This document shows positions 46,728 to 56,565 of a DNA stretch of 64,000 bases, one piece after another. How positions within the stretch are numbered: the stretch's first letter is position 1; every line of letters starts with the position of its first letter. The position numbers and the translations under genes are program-made. The notes under the pieces were generated by a model, which had not been told where the DNA came from, made no database searches, and saw only the letters and a list, made by a program, of their open reading frames with translations. The DNA is from Ehrlichia muris AS145 (GTDB lineage: Bacteria > Pseudomonadota > Alphaproteobacteria > Rickettsiales > Anaplasmataceae), in assembly GCF_000508225.1 (NCBI RefSeq), contig NC_023063.1:496001-560000 (forward strand), in the 5' to 3' direction.

Positions 46728-47710
46728 TGAAAAAAATGTTGGTTATATGTTCATTTATTATTAGTATGCTTTTTAATAATGCAATTGCCTCACCAGAGGC
46801 AGGTAGTTTAGACAAACAATATATCTTGATTGGTACTGGTTCTATGACAGGAGTATATTATCCAATAGGGGGTAGTATCTGTAGATTAATGACAACTGAT
46901 TATGGTAAAGATGATAGTAAGGTAATTTGTTCTATTTCTTCTACTACTGGAAGTGTATATAACCTGAATTCTATACGTTATTCAAATATGGATGTAGGTA
47001 TTGTTCAATCAGATTTAGAGTACTATGCTTATAATGGACTAGGATTTTATGAGAAGATGCCTCCGATGGATAATTTAAGAATATTAGCATCTTTACATAG
47101 GGAATACATTACTATTGTTGTTAGAAAGGACTCTGGTATATCAGTGATTGATGATATAAAAGGCAAAAGAGTGAATATTGGTAGTCCTGGTACTGGTGTA
47201 AGAGTAGCAATGTCAAAGCTATTAAAGGAAAAAGGTTGGACTAGAAGGGATTTTTCTGTTATGGCAGAATTAAAATCGTCAGAACAGGCGCAAGCTTTAT
47301 GTGATAATAAAATTGATGTAATGGTAGATGTAATCGGGCATCCTAATGCCTCTATTCAGGAAGCATCTGCGACTTGTGATATAACATTTATTCCTTTGGA
47401 TGATAAATTAATAGCAGATTTACATGCTAAGTATCCTTATTATCAAAGGGATATTATCAATGGTAAATTATATAACAATCCATCAGATATACAGACTGTA
47501 TCAGTAAAGGCATCGCTAGTTACAACTACAGAATTAAGTGACGATTTAGCATATAAGATAGTAAAATCTATAGTAACTCATTTACGAGAGCTGCGTGGTA
47601 TTACTGGAGCTTTAAAAACTCTTACTCTGCAAGATATGGCGAAATCAGATATTACTCCTATGCATGATGGTGCTAAGCGTTATTATAAGGAAATTGGGGC
47701 TATAGAATAA
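46727..47710 (+). CDS. TAXI family TRAP-type solute-binding protein
   Basis: 327 residues. The signal peptide [16 protein letters not shown] is followed by NNAIASPE, with probable cleavage after AIA. The mature part begins [24 protein letters not shown], the TAXI signature, and has [18 protein letters not shown] at about 145. TAXI proteins bind carboxylates such as glutamate for TRAP transporters, and are immunogenic in Brucella. No membrane subunits are adjacent. It is translationally coupled to tpiA and followed five bases later by tsaD. Confidence 0.9.
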   Translation: MKKMLVICSFIISMLFNNAIASPEAGSLDKQYILIGTGSMTGVYYPIGGSICRLMTTDYGKDDSKVICSISSTTGSVYNLNSIRYSNMDVGIVQSDLEYYAYNGLGFYEKMPPMDNLRILASLHREYITIVVRKDSGISVIDDIKGKRVNIGSPGTGVRVAMSKLLKEKGWTRRDFSVMAELKSSEQAQALCDNKIDVMVDVIGHPNASIQEASATCDITFIPLDDKLIADLHAKYPYYQRDIINGKLYNNPSDIQTVSVKASLVTTTELSDDLAYKIVKSIVTHLRELRGITGALKTLTLQDMAKSDITPMHDGAKRYYKEIGAIE

Positions 47711-47715
47711 AAAGT

Positions 47716-48768
47716 GTGAATAAATCAGTAAAAATAGTACTTGGTATAGAAACAAGTTGTGATGAGACTGCTGTTGCTATTGTAAATAACAATAAAGAGG
47801 TTTTATCGCATAAAATTCTTTCGCAGCAAGAGCATTCAGTATATGGTGGAGTTGTTCCAGAAATTGCTTCTCGTGCTCATATTAACTATTTATATGGTTT
47901 AATTGTTAACTGTATAGAAGAATCACAAGTTTCTTTAAGTAATATCGATGCTATTGCTGTTACTGCTGGTCCAGGACTTATTGGTGGATTGATAGTTGGT
48001 GTAATGATGGCTAAAGCAATTGCTAGTGTTACTGGTAAACCTATTATTGAAATCAATCATTTAGAAGCTCATGCTTTAATTATTCGTATGTTTTGCGAAA
48101 TTGATTTTCCATTTCTATTATTAGTGATATCTGGAGGACATTGTCAATTTTTGGTGGCTTATGATGTAGGATGTTATTATAAGTTAGGTTCTTCTTTAGA
48201 TGATTCTTTGGGAGAGGTGTTTGATAAAGTAGCAAGGATGTTAAATCTTGGATATCCTGGAGGACCAATTATTGAAGAAAAGTCTTTGTCTGGTGATGGT
48301 AGAAACTTTATTTTACCACGAGCATTAACTAATCGTTCTGGGTGTGATTTTTCATTTTCTGGTCTTAAAACTGCTGTAAGAAATATTATTGCAAATCAGG
48401 AATGTATAAATCATAAATTCGTATGTGATATTTCAGCATCTTTTCAAGATTGTGTTGGTGATATATTAGTAAATAGAATTAATAATGCAATTGTAATGTC
48501 GAAGGCTATGGATCAGAGAATTCATAAGTTAGTAGTTACTGGTGGTGTTGCAGCTAATAAATTATTACGTAGTCGTATATTGATGTGTGCAGATGATAAT
48601 AATTTTGAAGTGTTATATCCTCCGAGTAAATTGTGTACTGATAATGGAATTATGATAGGATGGGCTGGTATTGAAAATTTAGCAAAAGGTTATATTTCAA
48701 ATTTAGATTTTGCTCCAAAAGCAAGATGGCCTTTAGAGAATTTAAAATTTAGTCTATCAAAGAAGTAA
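47716..48768 (+). CDS. tsaD: tRNA N6-adenosine threonylcarbamoyltransferase
   Basis: Transfers threonylcarbamoyl to A37 of ANN-reading tRNAs, with TsaB and TsaE. 350 residues. ATP-binding GIETSCDETA at the start; metal-binding HLEAH at about 115-119; SGGHCQF at about 137; TGGVAANKLLR near 275; and APKARWPLEN at the end. The start is a GTG at 47716, five bases after the TAXI gene stop. No ATG lies near the conserved start. Confidence 0.95.
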   Translation: MNKSVKIVLGIETSCDETAVAIVNNNKEVLSHKILSQQEHSVYGGVVPEIASRAHINYLYGLIVNCIEESQVSLSNIDAIAVTAGPGLIGGLIVGVMMAKAIASVTGKPIIEINHLEAHALIIRMFCEIDFPFLLLVISGGHCQFLVAYDVGCYYKLGSSLDDSLGEVFDKVARMLNLGYPGGPIIEEKSLSGDGRNFILPRALTNRSGCDFSFSGLKTAVRNIIANQECINHKFVCDISASFQDCVGDILVNRINNAIVMSKAMDQRIHKLVVTGGVAANKLLRSRILMCADDNNFEVLYPPSKLCTDNGIMIGWAGIENLAKGYISNLDFAPKARWPLENLKFSLSKK

Positions 48769-49502
48769 CTAACTTTTTGCTATTATCATAATAATGACTG
48801 CATTGATAATTACAATTTTGATATATCTTGTATAGCAGGAGCTTTTAAAGCATCAGTTTAGATTTTACTTTAAAAGTAAAAGGTTTAGTATGCTAAAAAA
48901 GAGTATGAATTTTTAGCATTCTTATAATAATTATGCATTAATAATTGTATTAGCGTTATTGCTTAAGTTATAATTAAATTTTATGCTTTACTTAGCAATT
49001 CTTTAGAAAGCATATCTTTATATTTAGACTAAAATTTTATAATATTATGCAGTATATACTTGATATATATTTAGATATTTTGTGTGTAGAAAGTGTTTAG
49101 TTAAAGCTATTGAATAGTTATGGTGATATTTTTTGGTTTATTCGATATTATGATTTGATTTGTAATAAAAAAATACTAGCTAACAGGTATTGGTGTATGT
49201 TCTCCAGTAAATTAGTCTTGTGATGTTATGAGATAAATGGATAATATCTTAAGTACTATATAAACATGATATAGATAAACAATAAAGAAATTGCATCAGA
49301 GTTGAACTATTAAAATTTTTTTATATTATTACAGTGTTTAAATACGCTGGGAAGAATGTACTGATTACTAAGAGTCATATATATACTGAAAAATCTAAAT
49401 TCGAATTTTCAGTAGGAACACGTGAAAGTACTAAAAATTACATTATATATATATTTTAAAATACTTATTTTAATAATATGCTTTCTTTATTTTTAATAAT
49501 AA
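48769..49502. other. long AT-rich intergenic region
   Basis: About 730 bases between convergent tsaD and an RDD gene. At 49387-49413 a near-perfect dyad (ACTGAAAAATC...GAATTTTCAGT, one mismatch) could be a terminator-like hairpin. No gene or RNA recognised. Confidence 0.4.
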
Positions 49503-50153
49503 TCATGAATTATGGTTATTATGATACTTTTTTAAGCTTTTATTAGTTACTACGACGGTGTTTGCTATTTTATCATGCCATGTTTGTTTGCGTTTATTGA
49601 AATTACACCATAATATTCCCAAGCATAACGGTAGAGAAGAAACAATAGATCCAAAAATACGTTTAGTTGATTGAGATAGTGTTATTTTTTGCAAAGTTGT
49701 AGCATCAACAACTCTTAACCCTGTCAAAAATTTTCCTAATGTTGCAGAAAATTTAACCCAGCTATACGTGGCATATATGTAAAGTGCAATGATTTGAATA
49801 ATTTGTCCACAAATGGCTTTATATACATATCTATTTTTAATTTGTTCTTCTTGTTCAGTTAATGGTGCACTCATTTTATATTTTTCTATAATTTTTATTA
49901 CAGTATTATCTGTTTGCTCATACATAAAGAAATAAGAATATACATTATGTATAATTTGTAGTATAAATATTAAAATAGTCAGGTCTATTAATATGCTACT
50001 AAATCTCCTTATTCCTCCTGAATAGCAAAGTTTATTATCATCTTGATCTTGTTTATTTTTTTTTAAAAAAGGCAAGTAACTATATAAAAACATTTTTACA
50101 TTATTTCCAATTATTTCAACATTGATATTTATACTATATAAAATTAAATACAA
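49503..50153 (-). CDS. RDD family membrane protein
   Basis: 216 residues from the first ATG; an internal ATG at 50093 (MFLYSYLPFL) may be the true start. The RDD domain has the Arg-Asp pair in IRRFSSILIDLTILIF, a second membrane segment around QIIQIIALYIYATYS, and the KFLTGLRVVDATT loop. It ends TWHDKIANTVVV, a typical RDD end. The function of the family is uncertain; some members act as ion exchangers. Confidence 0.8.
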   Translation of the reverse strand: MYLILYSININVEIIGNNVKMFLYSYLPFLKKNKQDQDDNKLCYSGGIRRFSSILIDLTILIFILQIIHNVYSYFFMYEQTDNTVIKIIEKYKMSAPLTEQEEQIKNRYVYKAICGQIIQIIALYIYATYSWVKFSATLGKFLTGLRVVDATTLQKITLSQSTKRIFGSIVSSLPLCLGILWCNFNKRKQTWHDKIANTVVVTNKSLKKYHNNHNS

Positions 50154-50299
50154 TAGTATTTTGTAAAAAGTTATGAGTCTAATGTCGAAAAAATTTATAA
50201 TAAAGTAAGAATTTGTTAGGTATTTTTGTTGAATTTCTGTTAATAGTAATATATCCTCGCCTTTACAATTTTTATTTATCTATTACACATTTAATATAG

Positions 50300-50650
50300 A
50301 TGAAAATACAAATTCATGGGTTGACAGCCTATTCTTATGTAGGGATACGTTGCTGGGAAAAAGTTATAAGACAAAAAATAGTAATAGATTGTGACTTAAC
50401 TCTTCGCTCTTCTGATTCTATATATGATATTAATGATACTGTTGATTACAGTATATTTATCAATAACTTGGTTAATTTTGTTAGTTCACGTCGTTTTTTA
50501 TTATTAGAAACAATGGCATCAGATTTACTGGCTTATATTATGGCAGATGAAAAAATTTATCACTGTTATTTAAAACTATGCAAATCTTGTGCTTGTGGAA
50601 CAGATAGTAATATTAGTATTATATTGGAATCTACAGAAAGTGATAGCTAG
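50300..50650 (+). CDS. folB: dihydroneopterin aldolase
   Basis: Converts 7,8-dihydroneopterin to 6-hydroxymethyl-dihydropterin in folate synthesis. 116 residues. IHGLTAYSYVGIRCWEK at the start holds the conserved YxGV-type motif; DTVDYSIF matches the family's active-site segment; LLETMASDLL carries the Glu. The later Lys region reads LKLCKSCACG. Works in the same pathway as folE at 41310. Confidence 0.88.
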   Translation: MKIQIHGLTAYSYVGIRCWEKVIRQKIVIDCDLTLRSSDSIYDINDTVDYSIFINNLVNFVSSRRFLLLETMASDLLAYIMADEKIYHCYLKLCKSCACGTDSNISIILESTESDS

Positions 50651-50725
50651 TTCAGTATTAAATATTGTTATATATTTTATAATTATGTAAACTTCATTAA
50701 GTGTGATTGAAGCATAGAGGGGGAT

Positions 50726-51667
50726 ATGATTAAGCGTAAAAAAATTGCTCTTATTGGTGCAGGTAATATTGGAGGTATGGTAGCATATTTAGCTAGGTTA
50801 AAAAATTTGGGAGATGTAGTTTTATTAGATATTAATGATGGTGTAGCTAAAGGGAAGGCACTCGATATGGCTGAATCTTCAGCAATAGGAGGGTATAATG
50901 GAGAAATATTAGGTGCTAGCAGTTATGCTGATATTGAAGGTGCTGATGCAATTGTTGTTACTGCTGGGATAGCTAGAAAGCCCGGCATGAGTCGTGATGA
51001 TTTAATTAGTACTAATGTTAATGTTATAAAAGAAGTAGCAGAAAATATTGCTAAATATGCTCCTAATGCATTTGTTGTTGTAGTTACTAATCCACTTGAT
51101 GTAATGGTTTTAGCTATGTATAAGTATTCAAATTTGCCAAGTAATATGGTTGTTGGTATGGCTGGGATACTTGATGCAGCAAGGTTCTCTTATTTTGTTG
51201 CAAAAGAATTGAATGTATCAGTGGATAGTGTGAATTCTCTAGTATTAGGTGGTCATGGAGATCTAATGCTTCCTTTAGTAAAATACTCATCAGTTGGTGG
51301 AATATCTATCGCTGATTTAATAAAAACCAATTTGATTACACAAGGTAAAGTTGATGAAATTATAGAAAGGACTAGAAAAGGTGGTGAAGAAGTAGTCAGT
51401 TTGTTAAAAACAGGTTCAGCTTATTATGCTCCTGCTGAATCTGCTTTGTTAATGATTGATTCTTATTTAAACGATAGAAGGTTAATATTATCTTGTTCCG
51501 TTTATTTAAAAGGGGAATATGGAATCTATGATTTATTTGTGGGTGTGCCTGTAATTATTGGCAAAAATGGCGTAGAAAAAATAATAGAGCTGCAACTGAC
51601 TGAAGAGGAAAATAATGTGTTTAATAATTCTGTTATGTTAATTAAGAAGCTAGTGAGTAATATTTAA
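50726..51667 (+). CDS. mdh: malate dehydrogenase
   Basis: NAD-dependent oxidation of malate to oxaloacetate in the TCA cycle. 313 residues of the LDH-like type. Dinucleotide-binding IGAGNIGG at about 10-17; Asp in VVLLDIND; substrate-binding [22 protein letters not shown]; catalytic His in [11 protein letters not shown] (about 175). A strong ribosome site (AGAGGGGG) stands six bases before the ATG. Confidence 0.96.
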   Translation: MIKRKKIALIGAGNIGGMVAYLARLKNLGDVVLLDINDGVAKGKALDMAESSAIGGYNGEILGASSYADIEGADAIVVTAGIARKPGMSRDDLISTNVNVIKEVAENIAKYAPNAFVVVVTNPLDVMVLAMYKYSNLPSNMVVGMAGILDAARFSYFVAKELNVSVDSVNSLVLGGHGDLMLPLVKYSSVGGISIADLIKTNLITQGKVDEIIERTRKGGEEVVSLLKTGSAYYAPAESALLMIDSYLNDRRLILSCSVYLKGEYGIYDLFVGVPVIIGKNGVEKIIELQLTEEENNVFNNSVMLIKKLVSNI

Positions 51668-51735
51668 TGTTTGTTATCGGACTTTTATCTTAATCTAAAT
51701 TTGAAAATTTTAGTTATTTCTAACTATACCTGTGT

Positions 51736-51768
51736 CTTGAATAATAATTATATCTTTTATTATTCAAG
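51736..51768 (+). terminator. perfect 12-bp hairpin downstream of mdh
   Basis: CTTGAATAATAA at 51736-51747 pairs perfectly with TTATTATTCAAG at 51757-51768 around a nine-base loop, 68 bases after mdh. No T run follows directly. Probably a terminator or mRNA 3' stabiliser. Confidence 0.5.
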
Positions 51769-53009
51769 ATTATAGGTAGTACTATTTATTATTGTACTAT
51801 TGTTAATTTTATAGTGTTTGCTGCTAAATTAGATTAATATACGTGCTAATAGATTTGTTATTTTAATATATTAGTACTTTTTTACCTACTTTGCATATGG
51901 AGTAAAAGTAAGAAATTAGGCCTTACAAAAGAAATAATATTGTCATATTAAAAATGAATTATTAAGAATTTTAGAAAAATTTCTACAAAAAGTTGTTATA
52001 AACTTCCAAAAAAAACAGAAAGCTAGTATGAATATTTTTCATGAGTATATTATCAACTAAGGTTACAAGTAGCTTACAGTATAATGTAAGATGTGAAATA
52101 GCTAAGAAATTAGGTCAAAGGCGAGTTAAGTTATGAAATACTGTATTGAGATCTTTTTTACATACATATGTTAGTATTAACTATTGGATAAACAACTCGT
52201 ATTTAGATAATGAATGGTGTAGTAGATTGAGTTCTAATTTCTACAAACAAGGCGCTTATATCATTGTAACTGGTCAAAATCGATAATTTATTTAAAGATT
52301 TTCAAAATTGTATTTGTATGTACTATGTTTCTAAAAGAAAATTTATGAATGTTATTATGTATGTATCTGGAATAAAAATTTAATTATGTTTTAGAATAGA
52401 AGATTTAATTAATATATAAAAGAGGTGATTTTATAGGTCTTTTTAAGTATAATGTAATGGTCTATAGGAAGTTGTGTTTGACAAAATGTGAAGTTTTTTA
52501 AAAGTAGAGAATAACGTGTTGCTCTTAATTTATATATCAATTTTATCTTTTAAGCAGTAACTATTCTAATAGTAAAGCTTAAAAGGTGATATCATTATAA
52601 TTTAATGTAGGTCAAAAATTTCTATGAGGTATTTTACATATTACCAATTCTTCCCAAAACCATTAGTATATGCGATGCAACTTTAAAAACCTTTACTTAT
52701 AAATTCATTATATATCTCACTGTTACGTAAACAGATTGTAAAAACATTTGTATTTTGTAATTGATAATATATCAGAAATATATTAATGATTGAATTTTAG
52801 AAATTTCATAAGACATTTACTACCTTTTTGCTAAGTAATTAAATGAAAATTGTATTATTAACTATTAATTCTTCTCTAAATAAAAAAAACAGAAATACAA
52901 ATATTGTAAGAGAAAAAAATAAGATAGTAGAAAAATATTACTATATTAAATACTACCTACAATAGAAAAAAGGCTAATAAATTTAGTACATCAATAAAGA
53001 TAAGTAATA
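51769..53009. other. 1.2 kb gene-free stretch
   Basis: Scattered short frames only, the longest recognisable one being 31 codons near 52040 (MSILSTKVTSS). No homology recognised on either strand. It may be a fully decayed gene. Very low GC throughout. Confidence 0.4.
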
Positions 53010-53249
53010 CTACTTACATATAACATAATTGTTGTATATTTCTAGAAATACATTTTCATATATTTCAATTTTTTTTATGAATTTTGTTACATGATATATC
53101 ATATAAGCAAATTGATCTTCTGTAATTAACCCAGATTCAAAAGCATCTATTATGTTCTTTTTAGAAGCAGATGTATAAGATTTAATATTATTTAAATAAC
53201 ATAAAGTGCATTTTATAATGTTCTCTGAATCTTCTTTCCCTTTACTCAT
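53010..53249 (-). CDS. small hypothetical protein
   Basis: 79 residues, MSKGKEDSENIIKCTLCYLN at the start, with Lys/Ile/Tyr-rich helices and a CxxC pair (CTLC). An AGGA lies four bases before the ATG, supporting translation. No family recognised. It stands alone next to a gene-free stretch. Confidence 0.42.
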   Translation of the reverse strand: MSKGKEDSENIIKCTLCYLNNIKSYTSASKKNIIDAFESGLITEDQFAYMIYHVTKFIKKIEIYENVFLEIYNNYVICK

Positions 53250-53399
53250 GTCCTAAACAAAATTATTTAAAATCTACTGGTAAGTCTCTACACCATTCTC
53301 TTGAACTTGTAAAGAGAAATTATAACGTTTAAGTTGTGATTGTGTTTATGATATTGACTTTTCATCCTATTTCATATAGATATTAAATCATGTTGAATT

Positions 53400-53849
53400 A
53401 TGTTAACTATGCAGAAAGTTTTTATTTCTTCTGATCATGCTGGAATAGAGTTAAGGTTGGTTATTAAATTATATTTAGATGGCTTGGGTTATATAGTAGA
53501 GGATTATGGTTGCGTGGAGTCTAGTGTTGCTGTAGATTATCCAGATTATGTACAAAATGTTGTAAATTGTGTTATTAACAACACTTTAGGGTTTGGTATT
53601 TTAATATGTGGTACAGGTATTGGAATGAGTATTGTAGCAAATCGTCATAAGAAAATTAGAGCAGCTTTGTGCTATAATGTGGAAGTAGCTAAGTTAGCAC
53701 GTGAACATAACAATGCCAATATACTGTGTCTTGCGGCTAGGTATATTAATTATGAAGAAGCTCAGTCTATAGTTTATAAATTTCTTACTACAAAATTTTC
53801 TGAAGGAAGACATGTACAAAGAATAGCAAAAATAGATAATTGTTTATGA
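53400..53849 (+). CDS. rpiB: ribose-5-phosphate isomerase B
   Basis: Interconverts ribose 5-phosphate and ribulose 5-phosphate. 149 residues; an ATG three codons later (53409) is an alternative start. SSDHAGIELR at the start, the catalytic Cys in ILICGTGIGMSIVANR (about 67), and the AREHNNANILCLAARYI segment are family signatures. Overlaps ubiG by four bases (ATGA). Confidence 0.94.
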   Translation: MLTMQKVFISSDHAGIELRLVIKLYLDGLGYIVEDYGCVESSVAVDYPDYVQNVVNCVINNTLGFGILICGTGIGMSIVANRHKKIRAALCYNVEVAKLAREHNNANILCLAARYINYEEAQSIVYKFLTTKFSEGRHVQRIAKIDNCL

Positions 53850-54565
53850 ATAAAACAATTGACCAAGATGAGTTATCAAAATTTTCGAAGATAGCTGATA
53901 AATGGTGGGATGAGAGTGGTCCATTCAGGGCTTTGCATAAAATACATCCTTTAAGGATGAAGTATATTGTTGATTACATGAATAGGGTTGTGCCTGAGGC
54001 AGATTTTAAATCATTGTCAGTTCTTGATATTGGTTGTGGAGGTGGGTTATTATCAGAATCTATGGCCCGTTTTGGTATGAAAGTTCTTGGTATAGATGCT
54101 AGCGAAGAAAGTATTGGTATCGCTAAGGCGCATGCTTTGGAACGTGATTTATGTAATTTAAATTATTGCTGCATGGATATAGAATCCTTAATTAATAATA
54201 AGGAAAAATATGACATTATAACTGTTATGGAAGTAGTTGAGCATGTTGACAATTTATCAGTTTTTATAAATGCTATAAACAATGTATTAAGTGATAATGG
54301 GATAATATTTCTATCTACATTAAATAGAACTATGAAATCTTTATTATATGCGATAATATGTGCTGAATATATTTTTAATTTTGTTCCGCGTAATACTCAT
54401 CAATGGAATAGATTTGTTAAACCTTCAGAAATCGCAAATTTATTTTTACCTAATGGTATATTTATAAAAGACATCATGGGAATAAATTTTGATGTAATAA
54501 GGAGAAATTGGATATTATCTAATGATATTTCTGTAAATTATATTTTAACTGCGCAAAAGGTTTAG
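53846..54565 (+). CDS. ubiG: ubiquinone biosynthesis O-methyltransferase
   Basis: Performs both O-methylations in ubiquinone synthesis. 239 residues from the ATG at 53846, which overlaps the rpiB stop as ATGA; an in-frame TTG at 53840 is less likely. FSKIADKWWDESGPFRALHKIHPLR is represented at the start, SAM-binding VLDIGCGGGLLSE at about 60, and ITVMEVVEHV at about 125. HQWNRFVKPSE is typical of UbiG. Confidence 0.94.
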   Translation: MNKTIDQDELSKFSKIADKWWDESGPFRALHKIHPLRMKYIVDYMNRVVPEADFKSLSVLDIGCGGGLLSESMARFGMKVLGIDASEESIGIAKAHALERDLCNLNYCCMDIESLINNKEKYDIITVMEVVEHVDNLSVFINAINNVLSDNGIIFLSTLNRTMKSLLYAIICAEYIFNFVPRNTHQWNRFVKPSEIANLFLPNGIFIKDIMGINFDVIRRNWILSNDISVNYILTAQKV

Positions 54566-54726
54566 ATATTCATAAAAATTACAATAAGTAATTAGATTGA
54601 ATTTTGTCAGTTGATGTGGAGAGGTAGTATATAATTCTAATATATTAGTTAATAGATTTTAATATTATTGGATTATCAGATTATTCTTGGGTATCTAATT
54701 TAATAATAAGCTATAACTGTTTGAAT

Positions 54727-55128
54727 TTACCTATAGTTTTTATTATGGATGAGTTTCATTATTATAATTATTCCTATTCCAAAGGTAAGAGTAGGTAATA
54801 TCCATAACAAGTAAGTATATGGGTTATATGGTGGTATAATAGTTATTTGATTTCCATAATAATTTCGTAATTCAGTAATTATCTGATTATCATCGTAACC
54901 ATTTTGAATCTTATTACGTATCATTGAACGCATATCATAAGCTAATTGTGATTGCGATTCATAAATAGATTCACCAGAACAAATTAAGCATCTTACTATT
55001 TTAAATAGATTAATTGCACGTAATTCCATTTTATTATTGATTAGTTTCTCATCTATTGAAAAAGAGTAAACAGAAGAAAATGGTAGTATTAATATAATAA
55101 TAAATATTAAATTACTTTTTATTTTCAC
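54727..55128 (-). CDS. ccmH: cytochrome c maturation protein CcmH
   Basis: 133 residues. Signal or anchor helix at the start (LIFIIILILPFSSVYSFS), then the periplasmic redox motif RCLICSGESI (LRCxxC family motif) at about 46, and a C-terminal membrane helix (YLLWILPTLTFGIGIIIIM). Presents apocytochrome c for heme ligation. Overlaps the end of the upstream gene by 17 bases. Confidence 0.92.
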   Translation of the reverse strand: MKIKSNLIFIIILILPFSSVYSFSIDEKLINNKMELRAINLFKIVRCLICSGESIYESQSQLAYDMRSMIRNKIQNGYDDNQIITELRNYYGNQITIIPPYNPYTYLLWILPTLTFGIGIIIIMKLIHNKNYR

Positions 55129-56176
55129 GGTTGTCGATAGTATTTATAATGGTTTGTATTTTTTTTATAAATTCCTCATAAGGAACTTTTCCAATAAAAA
55201 TATTAAAAGGATTTGTTACCTCATTTATTGATAATGTAATATTACCATTGTCTTTTTTTTCGGAAATTACATATATATAATCTTGTAAAGCATCAACTAT
55301 TTTATCTTTATAATGTGACTGAGCATGAAATATCTCTACTAGTTGTTTTATGATACCTTTATAACTGCTCATTTCTATTGTTAATTTTTCATTATTAATC
55401 TTACTATCTAGAGATAATGGGAATGATAATTTCCCATAAATTGAAATTAATGAGTTTTTGAATGCTAACACTATATTATCTATGATAGTACTTATTTCTT
55501 TAAATTCAGTATCTGACATACTTAATGTCACTATTGCATCTTTTACATTGATATTAGTATCTGCATTATCGGTGGCACTGGCATTTATTTTATATTGTAG
55601 TGTTGTTAATAAATTATCTAAAGATTTATGTTCATCAGTTTCTATATGTAATAGATTCTTCTTTGTAATAGCATTATCATTGCATGTTATGCCATTGTCT
55701 TCATATATCATGGATGTGAAATATGCTTTTTTCTCATTTTTATTGTCTAATAATAAAAACAATAGATTTTTAGATGGTTTAACTAATAATTTAGATTTAT
55801 TCAGGCTACATATTGATATATTAGGCTGATTATTCTTTGTGATTCTCATTGAATTTTCAAATTTTAATGTAGTATTATCTGCACCTAAAAATTCTAATGT
55901 GTTGCTTAGTAAGTGATACTTTAATAGTAATGATGGAATAAGTATGTTTAATGAAAATGAGTTTATCTGTAAGTTTGATATATGTATTTTTGGAATGAAA
56001 GGAAAATTTGTAATGTGTATATCATTATTAGGTGTTGCATGGATATGTACCAAAGATTTTGATAAAGTTGCCTTTACATGAGTTGCAATAACAAGCCAAA
56101 CACCTACATATAAAGATGAAATTGATGCAACAACGACTGATGATATTACAATTAATTTTTTATTAAAATACTTCAT
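55112..56176 (-). CDS. envelope protein, possibly DUF2125
   Basis: 354 residues. A single N-terminal membrane helix (IVISSVVVASISSLYVGVWLVIA) is followed by a long periplasmic beta-rich domain. The helix followed by YVGVWLVIATHVKATL resembles the start of DUF2125 proteins, which is my tentative assignment. It lies between fdx and ccmH on the same strand and overlaps ccmH. Function unknown. Confidence 0.7.
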   Translation of the reverse strand: MKYFNKKLIVISSVVVASISSLYVGVWLVIATHVKATLSKSLVHIHATPNNDIHITNFPFIPKIHISNLQINSFSLNILIPSLLLKYHLLSNTLEFLGADNTTLKFENSMRITKNNQPNISICSLNKSKLLVKPSKNLLFLLLDNKNEKKAYFTSMIYEDNGITCNDNAITKKNLLHIETDEHKSLDNLLTTLQYKINASATDNADTNINVKDAIVTLSMSDTEFKEISTIIDNIVLAFKNSLISIYGKLSFPLSLDSKINNEKLTIEMSSYKGIIKQLVEIFHAQSHYKDKIVDALQDYIYVISEKKDNGNITLSINEVTNPFNIFIGKVPYEEFIKKIQTIINTIDNRENKK

Positions 56177-56193
56177 TGTTTTTTATAACTTGA

Positions 56194-56544
56194 TTAACTG
56201 TTTTTTACAAAAGATATATTACGGGTTTCGGTAGGTAAAATTACACATAATCCATCAAGTTCTTTTGTTAGAATAATTTGGCATCCAAGACGTGAAGTAT
56301 CTGTTAGTCCGAATGCTAAATCAAGCATATCATTTTCTTCATCAGAGATCTCGTTATGTTGTTCAACTACATTATACCAGTTTGGTTCGATTATTACATG
56401 ACAAGTAGAGCATGCTAAAGAACCTTCACATGCACCTTCTAAATCCACATTATTTCTATGTGCTAAACTTAATAAAGTTTCTCCATCGTAAGCTTCATAT
56501 GTTTTTCTGCTTCCATCTGGTGAAATAAATGTTATTAATGGCAC
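56194..56544 (-). CDS. fdx: [2Fe-2S] ferredoxin of the ISC system
   Basis: 116 residues. Cluster ligands are in [10 protein letters not shown] (CX5CX2C at about 37-46) and the fourth Cys in RLGCQIIL. This is the adrenodoxin-like spacing of ISC ferredoxins, which donate electrons for cluster assembly. It is 22 bases after hscA and ends the isc gene series. Confidence 0.94.
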   Translation of the reverse strand: MPLITFISPDGSRKTYEAYDGETLLSLAHRNNVDLEGACEGSLACSTCHVIIEPNWYNVVEQHNEISDEENDMLDLAFGLTDTSRLGCQIILTKELDGLCVILPTETRNISFVKNS

Positions 56545-56565
56545 AACACACCTCCATATATATGT

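Noticed and set aside
52040-52136. 31-codon frame in the mdh-rpiB gap
   Set aside because: Too short, without ribosome site or recognisable similarity.
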